A stretch of DNA of 64,000 nt from JAAGZL01 sp050291725 (GTDB lineage: Bacteria > Pseudomonadota > Gammaproteobacteria > Chromatiales > Chromatiaceae), in contig JBNKKH010000032.1 in the NCBI GenBank assembly GCA_050291725.1, positions 248,001-312,000 on the forward strand, in the 5' to 3' direction. The position numbers were made by a program, and so were the translations under genes. Positions 1 to 8,661 of the stretch are shown here, piece after piece (positions within the stretch are counted from its first letter, which is position 1; each line of letters opens with the position of its first letter). The notes beneath the pieces are model-generated. The model was given only the letters and a program-made list of their open reading frames with translations. It searched no databases and had not been told where the DNA came from.

Positions 1-893
1 GCTACACTGCGGCCCAGGGCGTTCAGGGCATATCCACCCTCGAGCACCGATACGATGCGTCCCTCAGCGTGTTTATCTGCGATCTCCTTTAGCATGGTGG
101 TCACCCAAGCGTAGTCTGTCTCACGCAACCTGAAGTGAGATAAATCATCCTCAATATGGCCATCAAACCCGGCTGAGATCATAACCAGCTGCGGCTTGAA
201 GGCATCTAGGGCTGGCAACCACTCCTCTTCCACCTTCTGCCGGAAGGAGTTGCCATCAGTCCCGGATGGCATAGGTATATTGGCGATATGGTCACAACCG
301 GTAATGTAACCACTATAGGGATAGAATGGATATTGAAAGCTAGAGCCAAAGAACACTCTGGGGTCATTTCTGAAGATATCTTCTGTACCATTCCCGTGAT
401 GCACATCAAAATCCAAGATAGCCACTCGCTCCAACCCATACTCCTCTAGCGCGTGAGCAGCCCCTACGGCGACATTATTGAAGTAACAGAACCCCATGGC
501 CTGACCTCGCTCAGCATGGTGCCCAGGTGGTCTTACCGAGCAAAAGGCGATACGGGTCTGTTTCTGCATTACCAGATCTACCGCATAGACCGCAGCTCCT
601 GCTGAACGTAACAGTGCATTAAGGGTCTTAGGCATCATGAATGTATCATCATCAAGACGTAAAATACCCTCCTGCGGTGCCTCATCTATGATCCTGGCGA
701 TATGATCATGGTCATGCACCCGCTCAAGGTGCTCTCTTTTAACCATGGGGGCATCATGCTGCAACACGACAAAATCCATCCCGGAACTGATCAATCTATC
801 CTGAATGGCATTGAGTCTAGCTGGTTGTTCTGGATGATCTTCGCCCACATCATGTAGCAGGCAATCCTGATGAGAAATAAATGCTATTGGCAC
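1..893 (-). CDS. Histone deacetylase family protein (AcuC/HDAC-like), 3' end cut by window
   Basis: Reading the minus strand from a GTG at 893 gives one open frame to the window edge (about 297 codons). It carries the hallmarks of the arginase/deacetylase fold: RPPGHHAE, then DFDVHHGNG (zinc-binding Asp and His), SAGFDGH (second metal Asp) and EGGY near the end. These enzymes remove acetyl or other acyl groups from lysine or small molecules using Zn2+. GTG is chosen because GGAG lies 7 nt upstream and the protein then begins VPIAFISHQDCLLHD, the usual start of this family. It diverges from a lysine-acetyltransferase-like gene across about 226 bp. The exact substrate cannot be read from sequence. 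Only the last residues are missing. Confidence 0.9.
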   Translation of the reverse strand, partial: MPIAFISHQDCLLHDVGEDHPEQPARLNAIQDRLISSGMDFVVLQHDAPMVKREHLERVHDHDHIARIIDEAPQEGILRLDDDTFMMPKTLNALLRSAGAAVYAVDLVMQKQTRIAFCSVRPPGHHAERGQAMGFCYFNNVAVGAAHALEEYGLERVAILDFDVHHGNGTEDIFRNDPRVFFGSSFQYPFYPYSGYITGCDHIANIPMPSGTDGNSFRQKVEEEWLPALDAFKPQLVMISAGFDGHIEDDLSHFRLRETDYAWVTTMLKEIADKHAEGRIVSVLEGGYALNALGRSV

Positions 894-1119
894 TACTCAA
901 CTCCAACATAACAATTAAACAAAGATGTACTACTATTCATGCATGAGACCAAAACAATATGGAAATATACTTACCGCACCAAAAGCGCTAAATCCTGCAT
1001 ACACATGTAGATAGCCAAATGCCAGAATAAAACTAATCAATAATGAAATTTAAATTTAGCACAACCTAAATATGTTTGTTTTTTTATTTAAAATTAACTA
1101 AATCAAAATCGAGACTACA

Positions 1120-3801
1120 ATGGGCCCACATAAACTTGAAAAACTATTCGAACCCAGCAGCATAGCCATCTTCGGCGCCAGTGAAAAACTCCACGGGGTC
1201 GGGACCGCTGTCCTCCAGAACTTGATAGAGGCCGGTTTCAAAGGAAACATATATCCAATTAACCCTAAGTACGACGAGGTTCAGGGATTACGCTGCTATA
1301 AAACACTGGAGGAGATTGACAACCCTGTAGATCTTGCGGTCGTAGCTGTGCCCACAGCTGCCGTAATCAATGTAGTCCACCAGTGTGGAGAATTTGGTAT
1401 CAACTCCATGATTATCCATAGCGCAGGGTTTGGCGAAACAGGGCCAAAAGGCCGAAGAATGGAACAGACCCTGATGGAGACCGCCCGCCACTACGGCATC
1501 CACGTTCTCGGCCCCAACTGTCTTGGTCTCATGCGACCAGATATCGGACTGAACGCAACCTTTCTAGACGCCCCAGCACCAAAGGGGAAGCTAGCCCTAG
1601 TCTCCCAGTCAGGAGCTCTATGTACCGCAATCATAGATTGGTCTCGACCCCATAAGATGGGGTTCTCAACCATAGTCTCCCTAGGTAACGCCAGCGATGT
1701 GGATTTTGGCGACATTCTGGACTACCTGGCCGCCGACAGCTCCACAGATGCAATTCTCCTATATGTGGAGGGCATACATGACTCACGCAGATTTATGAGC
1801 GGCTTAAGAGTTGCGGCAAACTCCAAACCGGTAATAGTACTTAAGGTAGGACGCCATAAAAGAGGCGTAGAGGCCGCCACCACCCATACCGGAGCCATGT
1901 TTGGATCAGATGAGGTGTTCGATGCAGCACTGGAACGGGCAGGCGTAGTAAGGGCCATGTCTTTTGGCCAGATTTTTGCCGCAGCCGAAATCCTTTCCAC
2001 TAACCGGCGAGTTAATGGAAACAATCTAGCCATTGTCACAAACGGAGGTGGACCCGGCATTCTCTCAACTGACCGCGCCATAGATTTGAGAGTTAACATA
2101 CCTACTCTAGAACCCAAGACCATCGCTGAGATTGATAAATTCCTCCCGCCCTATTGGTCCCACGGCAATCCAGTAGACATTCTAGGAGACGCTCCTCCTG
2201 AGAAATATGGCGCTGCGGTTACTGCCTGCCTGAAAGATAAAAATGTTGATGGTGTCCTGGCACTACTCACCCCACAGGCAATGAGCAAACCAGAAGAGGC
2301 CGCTAAAGAGGTGGTTGAAGCCGGGAAAAAGAAGAAAGACAAGCCGGTCCTCTCCTGTTGGATGGGTGACGCCAAGGTGCACAAGGCACGTGAGATATTC
2401 TCTGCCAACCGCCTACCAACGTTCTTAACACCGGAGCGGGCAATTGAAGCCTTTGCCTACCTCTCACGCTACAGAACAAACCAAAAGATGATGCTGCAGA
2501 CACCTGGACCACTATCTGATGCCAGGCCTCCTGATGCGGAAGGGGCTCAGATGATAATCGAAGCAGCCCTGTCGGATGGCAGAAAAATGCTATCTGACGC
2601 AGAATCCAAGGCTGTGCTGAGTGCATTCCACATCCGCTGCACCCCTACATTGATGGCCAGAACCCCTACAGAGGCACTGGTTGCAGCCGAGTCGGTGGGC
2701 TTTCCTGTAGCCATGAAGATTTGCTCGCCTCAGATTTCACACAAATCTGATGTGCACGGAGTTAAGATCAACATCATGACCGCACCAGATGTTAGGTCTG
2801 CATTCAAGTCCATAATGGACGAAACCCATCGCGTACTACCAGATGCTGAGATCGACGGCATTACGGTTGAGCCCATGGCATCTACCAACGACACCAGAGA
2901 GCTTATGATCGGAGTAAAGCATGATGACATCTTCGGTCCGGTGATCGCCTTTGGCGCAGGAGGCACCATGGCCGAAGTGCTGCACGACAGCGCTGTCGCC
3001 CTCCCACCGCTCAACCATGTACTGGTCAAAAGACTCATCAGCAGAACCAGGATTTCCAAGCTATTGGGGCCATTCCGTCACATGCCCGCAATTAAAACAG
3101 AAGCGGTAGAAAACGTGATACTGCGCATATCTGAAATGGTATGCGAACTACCCCACATTCAAGAGTTGGACATCAACCCTCTGCTGGCTGATGACAAAGG
3201 GGTAATTGCAGTGGATGCAAGAATAAGCGTCAAACGCCCACCAACTTCACCAGTGCCATACTCCCACATGGCGATTCATCCATATCCATCCAGCCTGAAG
3301 CGACACACCCATCTGCCGGATGGAACTTCGGTCAAACTTCGACCAATCCGCCCGGAAGATGCGGAGCTACTTAAAGAGTTTGTACACGACATGTCGCCAG
3401 AGTCTAAATATTTTAGATTCATGCAGGCCATTGATGAACTAACCCCAGAGATGTTGGTGCGCTTCACTCAGCTGGACTATAGCCGAGAAATGGCCATCAT
3501 CGCAGTTACAGATCAAGAGAAAAAGGCAACCCAACTGGGCGTTGCACGATACACCGTCAACCCGGACGGAGACTCCTGCGAATTTGCCATAGCTGTATCA
3601 GACAAGCACCATGGCATGGGGATTGGCACCCAACTAATGGAAAGCCTAATGGAGGCAGCGCGTTACCATGCAGTCAAAGTAATTGAAGGCGATGTCTTAA
3701 CCGACAACCGCCGCATGCTCACTCTTATGCAAAGCTTGGGATTCTCAATAACAGCGTCCATCGATGACCCAAGTGTTAAGAAGGTAGAAAGGTGGCTATA
3801 G
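1120..3801 (+). CDS. Pat/YfiQ-like protein: ADP-forming acyl-CoA synthetase-like region fused to C-terminal GNAT acetyltransferase
   Basis: The 893-residue protein has a CoA-binding domain (about 8-140, starting FEPSSIAIFGAS), a succinyl-CoA-ligase-like region to about 460, an ATP-grasp region (about 490-700) and a GNAT domain (about 735-893) with LRPIRPEDAELL and the acetyl-CoA pyrophosphate loop HHGMGIGTQL. This is the architecture of the Pat/PatZ protein lysine acetyltransferases, which acetylate and inactivate AMP-forming acyl-CoA synthetases; the synthetase-like part is usually regulatory. The divergent neighbour is an HDAC-family deacylase, so an acylation/deacylation pair is plausible (inference). 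Its 3' end overlaps the convergent ParA gene by 6 bp. The ribosome site before the ATG is weak and the upstream region is very AT-rich. Confidence 0.88.
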   Translation: MGPHKLEKLFEPSSIAIFGASEKLHGVGTAVLQNLIEAGFKGNIYPINPKYDEVQGLRCYKTLEEIDNPVDLAVVAVPTAAVINVVHQCGEFGINSMIIHSAGFGETGPKGRRMEQTLMETARHYGIHVLGPNCLGLMRPDIGLNATFLDAPAPKGKLALVSQSGALCTAIIDWSRPHKMGFSTIVSLGNASDVDFGDILDYLAADSSTDAILLYVEGIHDSRRFMSGLRVAANSKPVIVLKVGRHKRGVEAATTHTGAMFGSDEVFDAALERAGVVRAMSFGQIFAAAEILSTNRRVNGNNLAIVTNGGGPGILSTDRAIDLRVNIPTLEPKTIAEIDKFLPPYWSHGNPVDILGDAPPEKYGAAVTACLKDKNVDGVLALLTPQAMSKPEEAAKEVVEAGKKKKDKPVLSCWMGDAKVHKAREIFSANRLPTFLTPERAIEAFAYLSRYRTNQKMMLQTPGPLSDARPPDAEGAQMIIEAALSDGRKMLSDAESKAVLSAFHIRCTPTLMARTPTEALVAAESVGFPVAMKICSPQISHKSDVHGVKINIMTAPDVRSAFKSIMDETHRVLPDAEIDGITVEPMASTNDTRELMIGVKHDDIFGPVIAFGAGGTMAEVLHDSAVALPPLNHVLVKRLISRTRISKLLGPFRHMPAIKTEAVENVILRISEMVCELPHIQELDINPLLADDKGVIAVDARISVKRPPTSPVPYSHMAIHPYPSSLKRHTHLPDGTSVKLRPIRPEDAELLKEFVHDMSPESKYFRFMQAIDELTPEMLVRFTQLDYSREMAIIAVTDQEKKATQLGVARYTVNPDGDSCEFAIAVSDKHHGMGIGTQLMESLMEAARYHAVKVIEGDVLTDNRRMLTLMQSLGFSITASIDDPSVKKVERWL

Positions 3802-4554
3802 GTTATAGTCACCTAGCGCCTTAACCTTTATTTCGCGCCATAGATCGCGAAATGCCAAACCAGACTTACTGGCAGGGGCGAACCTGCTCACTGGCATGCG
3901 CTTCTCTGCCATCAACTCTATATTCTTCGCGTAGGGAATGGCGGTATTCAGCATCTCTTTAACACTTTTGGACATTGCAGCAACTATATCCCGCTGCAAT
4001 GTCCTACTATCGTCATACATAGAAAAGAACGGTAGACGCTGTGGGTTGATAGACGACTCTGCGCTAAAATATTTAAGCAGTTGATCATAGGTACGAACAG
4101 AGAAAGTACTAGGTATCAATGGAATCAATAATGCGTCTGCCGCATGAAATATATTCTCCGTCATAAGAGATATACCTGGAGCACAATCGATAATCATCAA
4201 ATCATATTCCCCTTGCAGGGGAGCAAGCCTATCTACGAACCGCTTAGATTGACCCTTGGTATTCGCAAATACCTGATCAAAACTGCGTAGGGAAAAATCT
4301 GCCGGAATCAAATCCAGGCCTTCAAAATCAGTAGCCTTAATGGACTCTTCGAGTGAGCGGGACTTTTTACCAAAAGATTTTACTCCGCCTTTAACCTTAG
4401 GTTTTATTCTAAAGCAGAAGCTTGCAGCCGCCTGTGGGTCCAAATCCCACAACAGTGTTCTGTAGCCATCACAAGCAGCAAGATACGACAAATTTACCGC
4501 AGCCGAAGTCTTACCCACTCCACCTTTTATATTGTGAGTAGCTAACACCTTCAT
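3796..4554 (-). CDS. ParA/MinD-family ATPase
   Basis: A 252-residue P-loop ATPase with the deviant Walker A motif KGGVGKT at residues 10-16, a switch region LWDLDPQAAAS and the Walker B-like LMIIDCAPG near 120. ParA-type ATPases bind DNA or membrane cooperatively with ATP and move or space cargo such as plasmids, chemoreceptor arrays or carboxysomes. No ParB gene lies nearby. The gene overlaps the upstream CYTH-CHAD gene by 4 bp (ATGA), so the two are translationally coupled and the CHAD protein is the likely partner or cargo adaptor. It is a chromosomal orphan ParA, not a plasmid partition gene (inference from the surrounding housekeeping genes). Confidence 0.9.
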   Translation of the reverse strand: MKVLATHNIKGGVGKTSAAVNLSYLAACDGYRTLLWDLDPQAAASFCFRIKPKVKGGVKSFGKKSRSLEESIKATDFEGLDLIPADFSLRSFDQVFANTKGQSKRFVDRLAPLQGEYDLMIIDCAPGISLMTENIFHAADALLIPLIPSTFSVRTYDQLLKYFSAESSINPQRLPFFSMYDDSRTLQRDIVAAMSKSVKEMLNTAIPYAKNIELMAEKRMPVSRFAPASKSGLAFRDLWREIKVKALGDYNL

Positions 4555-6128
4555 ACATTGCCACCGCTAACCAACATGACCTGCAGAGAGCTAAAACGCT
4601 TGCGCATCTTCTTTCGAGTAAAACGTTTAATCTGCTTTACTGCCCTTTTGTACGCCTCTGTTTTTTCACATTTGCGATCAGCGATAAGCTGCTCTACCGC
4701 CTCTAGCGAAATCTTACGCACCGCCTGCGCCTTCTTCATGCCAGACTTATACTCACGCAACCTGCTGTACTGCAGATTCATATCTCTAAACTGATTCAGA
4801 CTAGATTGCAGCTTGGTGTGGGCCTTGAGTAATTTGTCAATCTTTTTACCCGGAAACAGGCTACTAAAAGCTTCCAAATGATACCCCAGATGCTTACTTA
4901 TCTGGTGCAACTCATATATCTCTTTAACACTGACCTCTTGTGACTTATTCTGTGACTTTTTTACCACCTCGAAGAAAATGGTCTTAATATGATCCAAAGC
5001 CAACTCACCTATGGGAGCCACAGCATCATCGGGCAACTGCTCTGCACTATCACATCTGTGCAAGAACTTACTCCATGACTCAATCAGTTTATGGTAGCGC
5101 GGACTATTAAGAGAGGTGCGCATCCGCCGCAAATCACGCTTTTTCTGCTCTTGTAGAAACAGATACAGCGAATTCAGCGCCTGACGATGGTCCGCATCTA
5201 CCCTATCTTCAAAGTCATGAAACAGACTCATATAGATATCCAGATCACGTATCGGTGTAGCCTCTTGCTCTATCCATTGAAAATCATGCACTACCGAGAT
5301 TAGATTATTTGCTGGAAAAAGAGAGGAAAAGCTATCAATTAAGGTGCTGGTACGCCGCACTGCTACCAGGAAGTCATGCAAATACTCCGGATCCTCATCC
5401 TCCCTTGCTCCTGCAATATTGCTCTCCATGATCCGTAGAAACTTCTCCAGGATCTGAACCATTACCTTAAGCGCCGGCTGATCACTACTTAGTGAAAATG
5501 ATGGTCTGCCTGTATATTGCCCCGGTGTAATATTCAGCACATCCAGTGCTAGCTGCATGGGGTCCTGAGCAACTGGAGTGAGTCCACTATCCCTCTTGGC
5601 CCATCTCAATCTATCTTCAAACTCCGCTGCATATCCACGATAGGAGAATAGATAAAGTACTTCACTCATGGCTACCTGATCTGCAGGTTGGGGAGAGGCA
5701 ATATGATCCCTGCGCCACTCCACCCGCATAACTGTCTTGTCATCTCTATTTAACAGTAGAAGATTATCTGTTTGCACATTCAGGGTGACAAGGGCAATGA
5801 GCGTCCTTCTACCCAGAATCTGTTTTAGCCTTGCCTGGGAACCAACACTACTGAAATCTGCGGCTTTTTTCGGCGGCCTTCTGACCATGCGACTGAGCAA
5901 AACAGCACCGCTATTCAGCTCTCTCCATAGCAGCAGACAAGACCCACCGCAGCACTCAAGCTCCAGAACCATACCAGATTGATATAGACGCCAATCAAAA
6001 GTATCCAGATAGATACGCTTGCCACTCACCCGCTCTATCCGTGCATTCAGCTTGCCAGACAACAGCTCCCCCAGCTCATCCAGGGAAAACCTTTCGGGTA
6101 CACTAAAAATCCTCTTATTATTGGCCAA
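4551..6128 (-). CDS. CYTH-like and CHAD domain protein (likely polyphosphate-associated)
   Basis: 525 residues. The N-terminal 210 or so resemble a CYTH triphosphate-tunnel domain (KRIYLDTFDWRLYQSGM), but the ExExK signature and the basic LRxR strand are not recognisable, so this half may be non-catalytic. Residues about 225-510 form a helical CHAD domain with spaced His and Arg/Lys (EYLHDFLVAVRRTS, RDLDIYMSLF, HQISKHLGYHLE) and end in a very basic tail. CHAD domains are established polyphosphate binders and localise to polyphosphate granules. The start is a TTG at 6128 with GGAG 6 nt upstream. The ParA gene follows with a 4-bp overlap. A role in anchoring or positioning polyphosphate granules is my inference. 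Confidence 0.85.
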   Translation of the reverse strand: MANNKRIFSVPERFSLDELGELLSGKLNARIERVSGKRIYLDTFDWRLYQSGMVLELECCGGSCLLLWRELNSGAVLLSRMVRRPPKKAADFSSVGSQARLKQILGRRTLIALVTLNVQTDNLLLLNRDDKTVMRVEWRRDHIASPQPADQVAMSEVLYLFSYRGYAAEFEDRLRWAKRDSGLTPVAQDPMQLALDVLNITPGQYTGRPSFSLSSDQPALKVMVQILEKFLRIMESNIAGAREDEDPEYLHDFLVAVRRTSTLIDSFSSLFPANNLISVVHDFQWIEQEATPIRDLDIYMSLFHDFEDRVDADHRQALNSLYLFLQEQKKRDLRRMRTSLNSPRYHKLIESWSKFLHRCDSAEQLPDDAVAPIGELALDHIKTIFFEVVKKSQNKSQEVSVKEIYELHQISKHLGYHLEAFSSLFPGKKIDKLLKAHTKLQSSLNQFRDMNLQYSRLREYKSGMKKAQAVRKISLEAVEQLIADRKCEKTEAYKRAVKQIKRFTRKKMRKRFSSLQVMLVSGGNV

Positions 6129-6327
6129 CGCCTACTCCAAGCCAAACTGCTATTACGACAACAATAACCTTTATTTGGAATCTATTAAACCGCATATCCA
6201 GCTATTGCTATTGACGATTTCAATAAACTTCATTTGCTTCTGTCGAACAGAGAGTGAATCCGGTTTCGGAATTAATACGGAACAGTTAATATGCGGCGGC
6301 AACTTTTATAAGCAGTGATGCTATCCA

Positions 6328-6358
6328 CAAAAAGCCGGGACTAACCCTAGGCTTTTTG
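6328..6358 (-). terminator. Hairpin terminator downstream of the HIT-like gene
   Basis: A perfect 9-bp stem (CAAAAAGCC / GGCTTTTTG) closes a 13-nt loop, and the T-run is built into the stem. It sits between the end of the 6405-7499 gene and the start of the CYTH-CHAD gene, so it would separate the long znu-side transcript from the CHAD-ParA operon. Being A/T symmetrical it could work on both strands. Confidence 0.6.
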
Positions 6359-6404
6359 TTTCTGTCTCTGAACACAGCTCTTACATGCCGCTGGATAAAA
6401 GCAC

Positions 6405-7499
6405 CTACATAAGATCATTATCCATATCACGCAGCTCTAACAGTTCTAACTCCCTGGTAATCTGTTCTGCACTTAAAGACTCGTACACCTGCTCGTCTAC
6501 TGCTGCTATACCACCAGACATCTCATACCAGGCAAATCCCGTATTCCATGACGCATGGCAGTAACTACCCTGACGCGACCTGGGCAGGCAGTATAACTCG
6601 CCAGGCGCAGCAACAAGATTGTAACTAATCTCTTGGCGATGCAGTTCAGAAATAAAAACCCAAGCCTCATGTAAAGAGGTGAATTTACCACAACCTACCG
6701 GATACTCCTTCTCTCCTCCGTTGTGCTTCCACTCATCGCGCAATAGAGGCAATCTTTTCTCGCGAACAAACATATGAAAATGCAGATTATTTATCGAAGC
6801 ATTGGCGCCATAACTGTTATAGCCAAACATAACGTCTGGCATGGTTTCGCCCATCTGCTCGCACACTCGCCAAAAATAATCCAGATCGTCTCTATGTAGA
6901 TATTGTGGCTTGAGTGCTTCCCGCTCTGGCACTATCAGAGTATGCATTGGCATAAAGGGGTATTTGTTGTAGTACATAGAAGTACTGCGCCCACACAACT
7001 CCCCTTCCCAGAAAGACTCCTTGAGCAAAAACTGCTTGTTGAAATGAAAGCGTTCCGCATCAAAGGGGGCATAGATCCCATCTACTTTTGTATCGGCAAT
7101 GCGTGAGGGGCGAAACGATCTAAGCTGGTTGAACTGCACCTCCCACGGACCTTCGTCACGAAACTCCGTGTGGTGCAGACCATCCATTCCAATCTGCAGC
7201 AGCTTACCAAACACCCGAACATCATCTTTAGCGCCATCCAGATAAAACTGTCGTGGATCTTTTTTAAAGCTCCTTCTCAGAAGCGTATAGCGCCCTCTTA
7301 CCTTCTTCTCGAAATCTTGTTGCAGTCGGGGATCAAAGCTGACATTAGCCAACACCAGAATAAAAACACCCAACTCGTTGTAGTCATGCAACAGACCAAC
7401 CAGCCCCTGCTTAAATCTTTCGGCAAATCTATCCTGAGTTGAAAAAATATTGTAGCTCATAACCGTGATATTACCCACAACAGCTGTTTTCGTCTCCAT
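6405..7499 (-). CDS. HIT-superfamily-like protein, possible nucleotide phosphorylase/transferase
   Basis: 364 residues. The recognisable part is the middle and C-terminus: MPMHTLIVPERE, then GYNSYGANASINNLHFHMF, which resembles the histidine-triad-type active site of GDP-hexose phosphorylase/ApnA phosphorylase-like members of the HIT superfamily. The first 100 residues (MSYNIFSTQDRFAERFKQGL and following) resemble nothing I can name. The substrate is unknown. The start ATG lies inside the 3' end of the decayed permease (29-bp overlap), so it probably shares the upstream znu transcript. No signal peptide is seen, so the protein is likely cytosolic. Confidence 0.55.
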   Translation of the reverse strand: METKTAVVGNITVMSYNIFSTQDRFAERFKQGLVGLLHDYNELGVFILVLANVSFDPRLQQDFEKKVRGRYTLLRRSFKKDPRQFYLDGAKDDVRVFGKLLQIGMDGLHHTEFRDEGPWEVQFNQLRSFRPSRIADTKVDGIYAPFDAERFHFNKQFLLKESFWEGELCGRSTSMYYNKYPFMPMHTLIVPEREALKPQYLHRDDLDYFWRVCEQMGETMPDVMFGYNSYGANASINNLHFHMFVREKRLPLLRDEWKHNGGEKEYPVGCGKFTSLHEAWVFISELHRQEISYNLVAAPGELYCLPRSRQGSYCHASWNTGFAWYEMSGGIAAVDEQVYESLSAEQITRELELLELRDMDNDLM

Positions 7500-8429
7500 C
7501 TTTTCTACTTAAAAAGAGATTACGTAATGGCCTAATGCCAAATACAACCAAAATCAACAGACAAATACCGGTAACAACAACAGGGAATTCATGAGACACA
7601 TCTCCTCTTAGCGAGCTCTGGGCCAGAACGTCTACTCCATAAGCCGCAATCACCCAATCCAGGAGCAGACCTAGCAAAATAGCAACTCCACTTATCCCAA
7701 AGATATATACTCCAACTACTCTAACACCTAACTCTCGACGCACCAGCGCAAGAGTTGCAATGTTACTGGCAGGTCCAACCAAGAGAAACACCAATACAGT
7801 CCCTGGAGAAACTCCAGCAAACAGCATGGCATGCGCCAGAGGGGTGCTGGCGGTAGCGCATACATACATAGGAACTGATACTGCGAGTATCAACAACATG
7901 ACCCCCAGACCACTACCCCACTCCTGAAGCATATCAGGGGGCGCAATAGTCACTACGCAGCCAGCCGCAATTATGCCAACTAACGACCACAGTGAGAGAT
8001 CATCAATTAGATCAGAAAAGGCATACCTCAAGCCGTCAAAATTGCTCCTGCCGTCCCCCTACTTTGTGTAATATCATCCTGAGAACAACATTCAGCGGAG
8101 CCGCAACCTTCTGACCCGGACTCTATATCTACTGCTAGCTGCTACTCACCACTATCAGCGGCACCAACCAAAAGGCCCGCGCTAATGGCCGACAAAATAG
8201 CAGCAAACGGCCTAAGCAGAGCCATAATCGGTCCGAGCATTACCCAAGAAAGCGCTACCGAATCAACCCCAGTTTCAGGAGTTGAAATCAAAAATGATGT
8301 AGTAGAAGCGCGGAAAGCACCAGCTCGGGATAGAGAGACCGCAGCTGGCAACACCCCGCAGGAACAGAGCGGTAATGGCGCCGAATCAAGGACAAGATCC
8401 AAGGTGTTTTCAATCAGGGCTTCGATCAT
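7471..8429 (-). pseudogene. Decayed SO_0444-type permease (predicted Cu/Zn efflux), interrupted
   Basis: Two remnants of one membrane permease. The upstream part (8429 to 8142) reads MIEALIENTLDLVLDSAP then PLCSCGVLPAA, STPETGVDS and LLVGA, the metal-site signatures of SO_0444-family transporters. It ends at an in-frame TAG (8142-8144). The same frame continues beyond the TAG with a Cys-rich linker (EGCGSAECCSQDD), but a frameshift between about 8110 and 8040 is needed to enter the downstream half (GLRYAFSDLIDD..., 8031-7471). Compared with the family, a segment of roughly 40-50 residues also seems missing between LDSAP and PLCSCGV. Three independent lesions argue for a pseudogene. The alternative is that the 186-residue ORF at 7471-8031 (five or so TM helices) is still made as a fragment. 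Confidence 0.8.
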
Positions 8430-8661
8430 GCTCACTGCACTTATGCTTGGCTTCAGGCACCGGATCCACACCCCCCTCATGAAAGGGATGGCAACGCAAA
8501 ATTCTTTTTGTTCCCAGCCAAAGGCCCCGCAACACTCCATGCACCTCTATTGCCTCCTGCATGTAGGCCGAACAGGTTGGATAGTAACGGCAATTATTTC
8601 CCAAAAAAGGAGAAATGAGATAACTATAGCCCCTGACAAGAAGCACAAAAAACCGCCTCAT
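8410..8661 (-). CDS. yidD: Membrane protein insertion efficiency factor YidD
   Basis: 83 residues beginning MRRFFVLLVRGYSYLISPFLG, then NNCRYYPTCSAYM, VLRGLWLGTKRILRCHPFHEGG and DPVP: the complete YidD (DUF37) signature, with its Cys residues and normal length. YidD is a small amphipathic membrane-associated protein that helps YidC insert membrane proteins. It normally sits between rnpA and yidC; here it lies instead behind znuB, overlapping its stop by 4 bp (ATGA), with AAGGTG as ribosome site inside znuB. Its 3' end overlaps the decayed permease start by 20 bp. Confidence 0.95.
   Translation of the reverse strand: MRRFFVLLVRGYSYLISPFLGNNCRYYPTCSAYMQEAIEVHGVLRGLWLGTKRILRCHPFHEGGVDPVPEAKHKCSEHDRSPD

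Noticed and set aside
3796..4554. Plasmid or phage partition locus.
   Set aside because: No ParB, no parS-like repeats, no phage genes; surroundings are chromosomal housekeeping genes.
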